Origin: Guadua angustifolia
Taxonomy: Eukaryota; Streptophyta; Magnoliopsida; Poales; Poaceae
Reading direction: 5' to 3'
Assembly: GCA_036346375.1 (NCBI GenBank)
Contig: CM070501.1
Location: 31,206,539 to 31,270,538 of the forward strand
Length of the DNA stretch: 64,000 bases
Numbering within the stretch: the first letter of the stretch is position 1; each line of letters begins with the position of its first letter. Positions 23,686 through 33,705 of the stretch are shown here, one piece after another. The position numbers and the translations under genes were made by a program. Below the pieces are notes generated by a model. It ran no database searches and had not been told where the DNA came from. It worked only from the letters and a program-made list of their open reading frames with translations.

Positions 23686-24074
23686 CTGCTGCAGATCTTG
23701 ATGTAGGCGAGGACATTCTCGGCGAGGCCTCGGTCTCCTGCGTGGCTTGGCGGAGTGGAAGAGCTCGAGACCACGGGGCCGAGAGAGCAAGGGCTTGGCG
23801 GCGGAGAGAGAGGTGGTGAAAGGAGGAGGTGGTGGAGGAGGAGGCGGAGGTCATCGAGGCGTCGTGGAAGGAGAGCACGGAGAAGAACCAGGGCGACCTC
23901 GAGGCGGGTCCGGAGTAGGTGTTGAGGCGGGAGAAGAGGAGTGGAAGTTGGTGAGGTCCGAGTCGGGGCAGCGAGGCAGCGTCGAGAAGCGGGGCGGAGT
24001 CGCGGAGGAGGACTCGAGGTGGGAAGCAGCGGCGGCGCCCATGGAGGAAGTCCACCACGATGGAGCCATGCCAT
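23686..24074 (-). pseudogene. Gene-like 5' fragment inside the hAT-like element
   Basis: Overlapping frames start at ATGs 24074, 24069 and 24058 and are Ser/Pro-rich, like an N-terminal organelle-targeting or disordered region. Upstream on the same strand is a telo-box-like AACCCTAACCCTAGG at 24137-24151, as in plant 5' leaders. The segment is cut at 23685 by the nested insertion. Sequence beyond the insertion (18934 leftward) has an open frame with FDKRSTLMPQEVAARF, which could be its continuation. I do not recognise the parent gene. No frame is clearly intact. Confidence 0.35.
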
Positions 24075-24299
24075 GGCGGCCGTGGGGGAGAGGATTCGTT
24101 CGAATTGGAGGCGGGAGGCGGCGTGGGTGGGGCTTGAAACCCTAACCCTAGGTTTGGACTGGAGGGGGAGGAGTGGAGTGGGGTTTTAGGTAGAAGTGGT
24201 CGAGGGGTTTGGGTTTGGTTGCGGCCTTGCGGGTGAGTTGGAAACGGTTGGGTCGTGGGGAGAGCCTGAGCCCTGAGGCACGCGGTAGCCCGAGTGGCC

Positions 24300-24512
24300 G
24301 ACTATTTGGTTTGGTGAAGCGGTTTTTCGATTTGCCTAACTAAAAAATCGAACCGCAAACCGAAAACCGAATAGTATCAGAATAAAAACCGAATCGCAAA
24401 CCGAAAACCGAATAGTATCAGAATAAAAACCAAACCGCAAACCGTAAACCGAAAAAACCGAAATTTTCGGTTAATTCGGTTCGGTTTTTCGGTTTAAAAA
24501 TGCCCACCCCTA
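24300..24512 (-). repeat. Right TIR and subterminal AACCG repeats of the hAT-like element
   Basis: A direct duplication of about 45 bp (CCGAATAGTATCAGAATAAA units near 24366 and 24411) is embedded in AAACCGAAAACCG repeats. It ends in the 13-bp inverted terminus. Confidence 0.65.
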
Positions 24513-24520
24513 CTGGTGGG

Positions 24521-25183
24521 AGATTGGCGCCAACGACGCTCTTTAAAATTCGTGATTCACTTTATGACACCCTGGTCCACTATCATACACTTAGATGGAC
24601 CCACATGTCATAGACATATCACTAAAAACCAACGAATTGAGTGTCACTGGACTAATTTTCCCCCCTACTGGTAGGGCACGGGCCATGGCATGATCCGCCA
24701 TTTTCTCTACTGATCAGAAAAGTCACCTTGTGTAACTACATTGCTGACGTGCATGCCCATGTTCGTCAAGGAGAATATAAGATTTGACACATGACAACAG
24801 TGAGCATCCAAATTACTGTATTCACTGTAATTTCAACTCTTGCAAGTTGCGATGACAGATCACTAGCATAAATCTGCAGAGCAGCGCTGATCAAATCAAA
24901 CGAACTTAATTACCGTTGCACACGACGCAAAAGGCAAAGGCGCGCCTACGGAAATCTTGTGGGAGGATACTTTGGTCTTTGGTGGGGCAGTGAGTCAGCG
25001 AAAGAGGAGGTGGTGATTTGGTGCCAAGTCAACTCTCCACGCCGCGTGACAACTGACCAGTAGGCAAAATATCCTAATTTGAATGCAAATTTGAGGGGCG
25101 AATTGGACTTCTTTGTAATGACTATTATTTCATTCTTTTGACAATAAACCAGGAAGTTAGATGTAATTTTTGTTTTTGGCGTT
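24521..25183. other. Intergenic sequence, nothing recognised
   Basis: I find no coding similarity, TIR pair or LTR boundary in this stretch. It separates the hAT-like element from the Ale-like copia element. Confidence 0.5.
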
Positions 25184-25188
25184 AAAAT

Positions 25189-25413
25189 TAAAAGCTTTAG
25201 GAAGCGTTATCACCTCTTGCAGAGGCCGCACGAATCTATTTATATGAGCCTGGAACAGCCCCAGGCGTGGCTTACAAAAGATAGAGATTGAGATCAATAC
25301 GGCAGGGAAAGACTAGGATTGATACAACCGACAATATCTCCAACTACCAAATATAGACGCCGTATCAATAGCAATCTCATATCAGAGACAGGGATACAAT
25401 CCTATTTCTAACA
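25189..25413 (-). repeat. 3' LTR of the Ale-like element
   Basis: It matches 29791-30013 almost base for base. On its inner side the minus strand has the polypurine GAAGGGGAG (25414-25422) next to the LTR start TGTTAGAAATAGG. Confidence 0.9.
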
Positions 25414-25424
25414 CTCCCCTTCAA

Positions 25425-25736
25425 TCACAACTTTGTTAAGTTGAGATTGCATATAAACTCTTGAAGATTGCGAGCAGTAAGAGGCTTGGTAAATCCATCA
25501 GCGATTTGATCTGCAGAAGAAATCGGTCTAACCTTTAGCATTTTGTTTGCTACTCTTTCTCTAACAAAATAATAATCAATCTCAATGTGCTTTGTTCGAG
25601 CATGAAAAACCGGATTTGATGATAAGTAAGTAGCTCCCAAATTATCACACCACAAGGTTGGTGTTTCTGTTAATGTGATTCCGAGTTCTTTTATCATTGA
25701 TTGAAGCCAAATGATTTCAGCTATAGCATTTGCCAT
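25425..25736 (-). pseudogene. RNase H domain of the Ale-like element
   Basis: A 103-residue open segment shows LWCDNLGATYLS, FHARTKHIEIDYYFVRE and DQIADGFTKPL, the typical C-terminal half of copia RNase H, and ends in its natural stop. The N-terminal part lies in 25737-25860 in another frame. Confidence 0.88.
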
Positions 25737-25852
25737 GGCTTTATATTCAGCCTCTGTGCTTGATCTTGAAACTGTAGCCTGTTTTCTAGCGCTCCAGGAT
25801 ATCAGGTTCGGTCCAAAAAATATTGCAAAGCCGCCTGTTGACTTTCGATCAT

Positions 25853-26604
25853 CTAAGACACCTTGTCAGCGTCGACAAAAGCACTAATTAATGTAGACAC
25901 TGATCTTTTAAACTGTAATCCCATATTTGCAGTTCCCTTTATGTATCTCAGAATTCTCTTTACCGCTGACCAATGTACTGTAGTAGGCGCATGGAGATAT
26001 TGACATACCTTGTTTATTGAAAAGGATATATCAGGACGGGTTAAAGTTAAGTATTGTAATCCACCTACAATGCTCCTGTATCTTGTGCTGTCTTCAGGAC
26101 CTAAAGGGGTGCCTTCTGTCGCAGATAACTTCTCTGAAGTTGAGAGGGGTGTAGGAGCAGCCTTGCAGCTTATCATGCCAACCTTAGATAGTAAATCCAT
26201 TACATACTTTCCTTGACTCAAGGAAATTCCCTCTTTCTGTCTTGTTATTTCAATACCTAGGAAGTAATGTAAATTACCAAGATCTTTGAGAGCAAACTCT
26301 GAATGAAGATCTTTGAGAAGAGCTGTGATTGCTTCATTTGAAGAACTCGTAACAATAATATCATCAACATATATGAGGACATAGATCATTATCTTTGTTC
26401 TTGTTAAAATAAGCGATGATGTATCGATTTAGATGAAACAAAACCAAGGTCTTGTAACTTGTTACTTAAGCGAGAGTACCATGTCCGAGGAGCTTGTTTA
26501 AGCCCATATATTGCCTTGTCCAATTTGCACACAAGATCCGGATCTTTATTGTTTTCATATCCGGTGGTTGTTTCATGTAGACTTCCTCTTCGAATGCCAT
26601 GCAA
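25853..26604 (-). pseudogene. Reverse transcriptase of the Ale-like element, fragmented
   Basis: The 26404-26604 frame has YGLKQAPRTWYSRL. The 25853-26389 frame has the catalytic LIYVDDIIVTSSS box, then LHYFLGIEI, YRSIVGGLQYLTLTRPDI and the RNase H connection. A frameshift near 26400 separates the two. The N-terminal RT part at 26605-26900 is badly broken; the polypurine tract and end motifs remain. Confidence 0.88.
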
Positions 26605-27542
26605 AAGCGCGTTCGCACATCCAATGTCTAAGAGACCAACCTTTAGAGACTGACAATAGCAAGCACAAGGCGAATAGTAGCAATCTTAACTACTGAGGAC
26701 TAAATGTCTCCTCATAATCTATACCATACCATTGTTTAAAGCCTTTTGCCACTAACCTTGCCTTATATCATCAATTGATCCATCGGCTTTTCTTTTTATT
26801 TTGTAAACCCATTTGCAATCTATTATATTTTTACTGTAGGTGCATGAACAAGATGCGAGTCTTATTTTTGATCAATGCATCATATTCTTCATCCATGGCT
26901 TTCTTCGGTTTACATCTCCCATAGCCTCTTGAACACATGATGGTTCCCTGTTGAACAAAAGTATCCATACCTAATGGTGCCATCGGTAGGAATTCAGGTT
27001 TAACAATTCCGCTTTGTGGCGAGTCCGTGGTCTTACTGAGCTTGTTCTTCAACTACCGGTGTTTGGTCGGACTTCGCAGATGAGGATCTGAGGCTCCATC
27101 GCTGATATACTCAAATCGGTTTGAACTTGATGTGCACGAACTTCTTTGGAGGCGAGTCATCACAGTACCAATACCACATCTCCATACCGGGTGACTCACG
27201 TTCACTAACCTCATATAAAGTTGAGTCAAGAAGCGGTACCATTTTGCTTGGAATGATTAAAGTAGCGCTTGTTTTGTCTTGGATGATGAAAATAGCGCCG
27301 CTTGACACTTCGGTTTGCGTAGCTTGACACTTGATTTGCGGTCACATGCTTCATCAATTTGCGATCCTGCCGATCCTGCACTTCATCGGTTTGCCAAACT
27401 GCACTTCACACTTGATGGCTAGAAGCATTAGAAGCATTAGTCATATGGTCATTAGTATTTTCTCCTTTGATCGGATAGCGGAAGTAAGCAGTGGGTATGA
27501 GAAGAATTTGTTGTGGTGAGCACGGCATTAGGATGAAGGAAT

Positions 27543-28387
27543 TCAAAGGAAAAATTGATTCATCGAATACCACATCACGAGAGATATAAATCCGACCGGA
27601 TGATATATCAAGACATTTGTAAACTTTGTGAAGTGAACTATATCAGAGAAAGCACAAGCGTTTTGAGCGAAAAGATAGTTTCTGAGTTGTATGGTCTTAA
27701 ATTTGGCGTGAGCACATCCAAATATTTTAAGACCTTGATAATTAGGTTTTTGAAGGTGGAGGCGCTCAAAAGTGCAGTGGTGAATAACTTTGCTTGGGAG
27801 TCTATTTATCAAGTAAGTAGCGATGAAAGGCTTCATCCCATAATTTGATGGCATAGAAGCTTGAGAAGAAAGAGCTAGCCCTTTTTCAACAATATCACGA
27901 TGTTTCCTTTCTGTTGAACCATTTTGTTGATGAGCATGAGGGCATGACACATGATGAGCTATCTTAGATGGTTTGGAAGAAGGAATTTAATTTTTCATAT
28001 TCGCCTCCCAATCAGTTTGCATAATCAAGATTTTCTTATTGAATTGACGTTCAACAAATTGCTGGAAATTTTTAAAAACTTGGAAAAGCGTCGATTTTTT
28101 CTTGAAAGATAGATCCAAGTGTATTTGCTATAATCATCAATGAAACTCACATAATAATTATGTTTTCCAACAGAAGTGGGTGCTGGTCCCCATACATCGG
28201 AGGACACAAGCTCAAAAGGAACAGTAGACATGCTAATGGATTTAGGATAAGGTAGCTGATGGCTCTTGGCCCTTTGACATGAATCACAAATAGTTTCAGC
28301 ACTAGACTCTATTGAACAAGGCAACTGATAAGCTTGAATAACTTGAGTAACAACAGATAATGACGGATGGCCTAGCAGCGATGCCAT
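27543..28387 (-). pseudogene. Pre-integrase and integrase of the Ale-like element, fragmented
   Basis: The 28025-28387 frame carries LLGHPS, a CDSCQRAKSHQLPY zinc-binding segment, SSDVWGPAP with the first catalytic Asp and FIDDYSKYTWIYL. The 27543-27950 frame carries CPHAHQQNGSTERKHRDIVE with the catalytic Glu and YLINRLPSKV. The part containing the second Asp (27950-28025) is missing or out of frame. Confidence 0.85.
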
Positions 28388-28789
28388 CTAGTAGCGATGG
28401 CATGTGAAGCAAAAGCTTGTTTATTTTTCATGGACTCTATTGCTCTTGACTCAGAGTGTGACACCAAAGGGTAGAGACCTCCCTCACATCGCCTTGATGC
28501 GAGATTTTCTTCGTTTCTGGTCCTTGATCAAGAAATAATGAGGGTGAAATTCAAGAAAGCTTTGTTATCGGATACAAGTTTATGAGCAGAGACTAAATTC
28601 TTGTATCTTTGAAGGAACATGAAGGATATTCCTAAGATGAAGTCGCTATTTGGGGTAGAAATAAGCGAATGACCAATATGATTAATCTTCATACGATCCA
28701 TTAGCAGTTTGAACTTGATCTTGGCCACCATATTTCTCACGTATGGATAGCTGTCAAGATCACCCGATAATGTGATGCGTGGCGCTGAA

Positions 28790-29738
28790 TCAATATACCG
28801 TTGGTGTCAATCCCATAGGATGGAGTGATGGCGATCTGCTATCTTCTCTTCGGCTAAAAGCTAGAATCAAACTGTACCAACATTTTATAAGCGTGTGACC
28901 TTCTTTTCCTGAGTTGGAGGAGGGTTTTGCGGCTTGATTATATTGATGTCGTGGATGTCCTCGCCTTTGTTGTCTTGATAATTCTGTAGCGACCTCCATT
29001 GCCATGACCGCTTCTTGTCCTCTGCTTGGGCGTTCTTTGCGCCCACGCGAAGCAATGTTTGCTGAAGATTGAAATTGTCCTCCAGAGTTGTATCCTCCAC
29101 CTTGAAGGAGCTCCGGTAGGCTATCATAGCGAGCACTGCGCATATAAATCACTCACCGAAATTGGTTGAGCGGCGGCGATCGAAGACACGGAGGTTGTAA
29201 TCAATGTCAAGCCCGGCCGGGATATAGGAAACAAGTTCTTCATCATCGAGGGTTTTCGGTGGCGACAAGATCGTCGACCAAGGCCTTCATCTTCGGAAGT
29301 ATCGGCGGTGACATTGATCCCTTCGAGTGTTTGCAAGGGAGATCATGATTCGTCACCCTTGCGAGGCCGAGGAGCCAAACATGTTGAGGATGGCATCGGA
29401 CTTGAGCCGCGTCTCTAGCGTTGCAACTTGAGTTAAGATCTCTTTTGATAAGGAATTTAGCAAATATGCAAGAACACTGTTGGTCTTGAGCAATCCATAA
29501 TATAATCGGATTATCGGCATCAACTTCTTTCTTGTCGACGTTGAGCATCTTGACAAATCGTATTTGGAGGCTTGCATGAACCATCGATGTATCGGCTGAC
29601 GATGAACCACGCAGAGCCGGAAGAACTTGAGCACGCCATAACATGAAGTTGTCGTAGCGTCAATTTCTCGATCACCGTGGTCCAAGCGTGGGTGGCGCGG
29701 CCGATTGTCAATGAGGAAGGCGCCATAAGCAAGAACAA
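28790..29738 (-). pseudogene. Gag of the Ale-like element, fragmented
   Basis: Overlapping frames include MLWRAQVLPALRGSS, a UBN2-like middle and an Arg/Gly/Gln-rich C-terminal part. At least two frameshifts are needed to join them. The start of gag lies close to the primer site near 29725. Confidence 0.75.
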
Positions 29739-29778
29739 ATCAATCTAGAGTTGATTGAGGATGTGGATGGAAGAGGAT

Positions 29779-29790
29779 GGCTCGATACCA
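29779..29790 (-). other. Primer-binding site of the Ale-like element
   Basis: The minus strand reads TGGTATCGAGCC directly after the LTR. This is the initiator-tRNA-Met type site with small differences from TGGTATCAGAGC. Confidence 0.75.
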
Positions 29791-30013
29791 TAAAAGCTTT
29801 AGGAAGCGTTATCACCTCTTCTTGAGGCCGCATTTAATCTATTTATATGAGCTCGAACAGCCCAGCGTGGCTTACAAAAGATAGAGATTGAGATCAATAC
29901 GGCGGGGAAAGACTAGGATTGATACAACCGACAATATCTCCAACTACCAAATATAGACGCCGTATCAATAGCAATCTCATATCAGAGACAGAGATACAAT
30001 CCTATTTCTAACA
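29791..30013 (-). repeat. 5' LTR of the Ale-like element
   Basis: It is adjacent to the primer site at 29779-29790 and bounded outside by the target duplication AAAAT. Confidence 0.9.
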
Positions 30014-30018
30014 AAAAT

Positions 30019-31936
30019 TGCATAACTAGCCACCGGAACTCGCCATCAAAACTAGAACCAAATATTGAGCTGAGTTGAGCTATAACTCTGCAAAAGAATG
30101 AAAGGCACCCTAAATCTAATCATGCAAAATTTGATACATTAGACCCTCTACTCCACAAACTTTTTGCAACAAATCCTGTAATTAAAATTTACAAACAGAG
30201 TTTGTCGTATCGCAAATGTATCTATCTATTTACCTACAAACAAATGGTGAGATTAAAGGTATCTCCTTCGTTTTAGATGGCTGGGAAATCTCACAATATT
30301 CCTTAAATCAGAAAAAGCAAAATTCGTATACATTCTCCCATTAATCGAGAGAAAAGGAAAACAAATCTACACTGCATAATTTGGTGGGGTTAGATTATAA
30401 TGGTGAAAGTTAATCCTATATAGATATAAGAGTTGTATAACAGATACAATAGTATTTTCAACAATAAATATCAGGGTTGTATAACAAAGGTAAATGTATT
30501 GTAATATCCAACCACACAATCACGGCGGTAAATCGGTAATGCCGCTAGTTATATAAAAAAGCTTATGACAAGTGTTTTAAAATCACCAAGAAAAAAAAGC
30601 ATATATATTCTAGAATTCTCAACAAAGAAAGATACCCAGCACTTAATTAGGTGGGCCATAATTAAAATTGAGTCATAGCAGCCATTGAATGTTTTTAAAA
30701 AATGCTAAAAATTCTAAAATAAAAAAGTAAAATATATGACCCTAAAATATAACTTCATAATTTAAAATATATGACCCATGAGCCCGACATTGTCTTCTTC
30801 CTTTCCTTCAGCAGTTCGGTACATCTTTTCCAGCGAGCTCAAAAAGAACATGACAGAGCAGAGAACGTCATTTCACACACAATAGCGTCGTCTTGCGTCA
30901 CAAAACGCTAATTGCGCTCTTCCTCCGTCGTGGAGTTTCTCCGCGACATAAGTTTCGAACGTCGGTGAGCTTAATTTTTGCTGGGAACAGTATCGAAGCA
31001 TGTTCAACACTGTCAAAACCAACTTACTTTAACTCTGCGATGATTAACCGACAGAGGTACAAACTAACTGGTGAGTTTATGCAGGAATAACTAGAATAGA
31101 TTTAATCGAATCGCATGACGTCCCAATTCCCACCGGCTAGACAGTCGTGCACGACCCACCCACCCTACGATCGTAGACTCCTTTGTGGTTGTGGGGGAGG
31201 GCTTCATGCGCGCGCCTTTCCTCCGAAAGAACCGAACCGTTCGTGCGATCCTAGCTCGTTACGCTGCGCGCCACTTCACGCCCCGGTAGTAGTAACTAGT
31301 AGCTACCAGCCGGCCAGCCCTGTCAGATTCTCGAACGTGCAGAGGTTGAAACTTTCGAGAGACCTGGGCCCGTCAGTGACAGCCAGAAACGAACACCAAC
31401 CAGCCCATGTTCACTCAGTCAGTCCTCACCCAGACCCAGCGCAGCTGGTCGCCAGCCTCGGGCAAGCGTGTACCGCATCTGCTTTCCGTTGCGCCATCAG
31501 TGCGATCGATCCATATGCAGACGCGGTAACCCATCCCGCACGGGCCGAGACAAGTTACGCGCTTTCACTCGTTTCTTTCGTACGCCTCGATTTGCAAAGG
31601 GAATCCGATACGTGCTGCAGGCGGCACCGTGTAACTTTCGTTTCAGTTCGAAGATGGTCACGGCTTTTTTCTCCCCAGTAGTGCGCGGCAGTCTGTCATA
31701 CAGAAAGGCGTTTTTTTGTTCACACTTTCCGGTGACGATCCATCAAAAATTCGTGTCAACAGTTACCAAAACCCATCAGGGAAAGGAAAGGAGAAAGGCG
31801 GAAAAAAAGAGATGAGAATTCTAGCCACGGAGATGAAGAAATAAATCCTCGATCGTCAAGATTGCTTTTGAACTACAATTGAGAGAGCATCTGTCTGTGC
31901 AGCACGCATTACCGATGGATGCACGACAACCGCGTG
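30019..31936. other. Intergenic region downstream of TBL copy 1
   Basis: The left part is AT-rich without features. The right part (31100-31800) is GC-richer and contains a 188-codon plus-strand frame of odd composition that I do not accept as a gene. The 3' UTR of the TBL gene probably occupies some of the sequence just left of 31937. Confidence 0.45.
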
Positions 31937-33360
31937 CTAGACGAGGAGCATCTGGAAGAGCATGTCATTCCAGATGTCGATGGGCCCGGGCAGGCACCAG
32001 TGGATGCAGTCGTTGTAGAGCTGCACCTTCTCGTTGGGCCAGTGCCCGTACCGGCTGGGGTGCCCGTCCGGCCGCATCAGCATCGCCGCCGTCGCGTCCA
32101 TCAGCATCAGCCGCAGCCCCTTGCCCGCGCCACCTTCTCCGCCGCGCGGTACTCCTCCATCTGCGCGGTGTAGAAGTGCAGGTCGCGCCCCTCCATCACC
32201 GTCTCGTTGCTCCGGAGCGGCTGCGTCCGCTTGCAGTTGCCGCCCTGGTCCCACGTCCCGTTCTCGAAGTGCGACATCGGCGACATCATCCGCACGATCA
32301 CCCGCCCCTTGACGCTGTCCAGCGCGTTGATCGCCTGCAGCGCCACCCGCCACGCCTTGCGCTGCGAGTAGTACAGCGTCAGGTCCGGCACGCCGTACTG
32401 CCGGCTGCAGAAGCTGCACCCGATCAGCCGCCGCTTCTCGTAGAAGAGCGAGGGCCGGGAGAACCAGTTCGCGGCCGACACGAGCACGTAGTCGAACCGG
32501 GAGATCTGGGACACCCACGTGTCATCCGGCTCGTCGAGGTAGAGGCTCCAGTGGCCGGTGTGCGCGGGGCCGTCGTGGTCGGGCTCCCTCGCCCGGACCA
32601 GGAACGGCGACCAGAACATGCTGATGGTGAAGTTGTACGCCCTGTAGTAGTACACCTTGTTCTGATCCGACGGGTTCGCCGACATGTCTTTCGGATACGC
32701 CACCTGCAGTTGCTCCATCATATCCCAGAGAGGAAAATCTTTGGTCAGGTCTCGCCCCTCCCAGCTCAGTGTGCAGCGAACATGGCAAAAGTCTCACGTT
32801 GTCAGAACACGACGCGGATCTTTTTTTTTGCTCCACAGTTCATGTCACCGCTTGAAGTATCCATCAACTTAATTTACAGATTAAAACCTCTGAAGGATAG
32901 CACAAGAATATACCTGTGAGAGGAGGCAGAGCAGGGATTGCATATGGTTGCGGGCCAGCGAGTCCCCCACGAACGCCAGCGACTTGTGGCGGACGAACTG
33001 CAGGAACTGCACCGGGTCGAAGCGCGGCAGCTCGCAGCCCGATGGGCGCCACCGCCACTTGAGGAACCCGAGGTCCGGGCGGCCGTACTTGAGGCAGTTC
33101 TGGTGCTCCTGGATCATGTAGCACGTCTTGTGGTTGTAGTAGGGCGCCTCCGTGTCCGGCACCCACTCGCCGCGGAAGATGTCGCAGTACTTCATCACGC
33201 TTACCACCGGCGTCGAGGAGATCAGCTTCGTGGTGTGCGGCACGCCAACGCCGACCAGGCCGAAGTACTGCGCGTTGGTGAGCACGATGAGGATGGCCAG
33301 CGCCGAGAAGTACACCGGCACGGGGCCGAAGAGGAACCTTATCAGGAAGTGGAGCTTCAT
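31937..33360 (-). pseudogene. TBL/AXY4-like polysaccharide O-acetyltransferase, copy 1, with one frameshift
   Basis: Two exons: 32914-33360 (149 codons) and 31937-32703, with a 210-bp phase-0 intron (GT-AG). Exon 1 encodes a short cytoplasmic tail, a membrane anchor (about residues 10-29), the Cys-rich TBL domain (CDIFRGEWVPDTEAPYY from about 59) and the GDS motif in FVGDSLARNHMQSLLCLLS (132-134). Exon 2 encodes the PC-esterase remainder, with MSPMSHFENGTWDQGG, RPDGHPSRYGHWP and the DCIHWCLPGP box carrying the catalytic Asp and His. The family acetylates cell-wall polysaccharides in the Golgi; the closest resemblance is to AXY4/TBL27-like proteins. Exon 2 has a one-base loss near 32124 (KVARA then a frame change), so the DxxH part is out of frame. 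Without it the protein would be about 404 aa. The loss may be a sequence error, since the rest is well conserved. Confidence 0.88.
32704..32913 (-). other. Intron of TBL copy 1
   Basis: The minus strand has donor GTATATTC after CTCACAG (32914) and acceptor CTGCAG before GTGGCG (32703). It lies exactly after the LLCLLS(Q) codons, as in copy 2. Confidence 0.85.
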
Positions 33361-33369
33361 CTCGCTTAA

Positions 33370-33413
33370 TTTCTATCTATGTATCTATCTTTATACCTAT
33401 ATCTACCTATCTT
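33370..33413 (+). repeat. Imperfect ATCT/ACCT tetranucleotide microsatellite in the TBL copy 1 leader
   Basis: Units of TATCT, ATCT and ACCT repeat imperfectly just upstream of the start codon, probably within the 5' UTR. Confidence 0.6.
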
Positions 33414-33705
33414 GTAGTCACAACTTACAACAATTCACTAGCAAGAAGATCAAAACCATTGGTAGCTTGGCACACAAACACAATAGCTAGCAGGCAAGAA
33501 GAGAGATGATGATGGCTTTTTGCCTTTGATGGTGAAGCCCGTGTTTGCCTGCATGCTCTGCCTTGCTTGCCTATCTCTTCCTCGTCTTGAAGCCGGTGGT
33601 CACGGGAGAGTAGGTGCGCGGCTCATTTCAATATTGACAGAGAGGGCTCGCAAAGGAACATGTCTGTCTTAGCAAAGGAACATGTCTGTCTTAGTCATTA
33701 TATTT
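33414..33705 (-). promoter_or_regulatory. Upstream region of TBL copy 1
   Basis: This is the only sequence between the TBL start and the transposon at 33706, so it should hold the leader and proximal promoter. A direct repeat of about 24 bp (AAAGGAACATGTCTGTCTTA, at 33652 and 33674) lies in it. I see no decisive TATA motif. Confidence 0.35.

Larger units (their letters stand above)
18620..24520. mobile_element. hAT-like DNA transposon (non-autonomous) with gene-like fragment and nested LTR-like insertion
   Basis: The ends are TAGGGGTGGGCAT at 18628 and its exact complement ATGCCCACCCCTA ending at 24512. They are flanked by CTGGTAGG (18620-18627) and CTGGTGGG (24513-24520), an 8-bp target duplication with one mismatch. 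An 8-bp duplication plus short TIRs is the hAT signature. Both subterminal regions are packed with CGGTTT/AACCG units (18640-18775 and 24300-24497). No transposase is encoded. Removing the nested insertion at 18935-23685 leaves a core of about 1.13 kb with a GC-rich gene-like segment. Confidence 0.7.
25184..30018 (-). mobile_element. Ale/Retrofit-like Ty1/copia retrotransposon with perfect 5-bp TSD
   Basis: Short LTRs (25189-25413, 225 bp; 29791-30013, 223 bp) flank a 4.4-kb minus-strand interior, with AAAAT duplicated at 25184-25188 and 30014-30018. The primer site, gag, pre-integrase, integrase, RT and RNase H follow in copia order. Small size, short LTRs and motifs such as LLWRAQVLPALRG in gag and LWCDNLGATYLSSNPVFHARTKHI in RNase H fit the Ale/Retrofit lineage. 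The LTRs differ at only about a dozen positions, yet the coding region is broken in many places. On the coding strand the LTRs run TG to TA rather than TG to CA. Confidence 0.9.

Noticed and set aside
23747..24145. Gly-rich plus-strand frame of 132 codons
   Set aside because: It is the shadow of a Ser/Pro-rich minus-strand gene-like segment with a telo-box leader.
31115..31681. 188-codon plus-strand open frame near TBL copy 1
   Set aside because: Composition is that of random GC-rich DNA, no domain is recognisable, and it lies in the downstream flank of a gene on the other strand.
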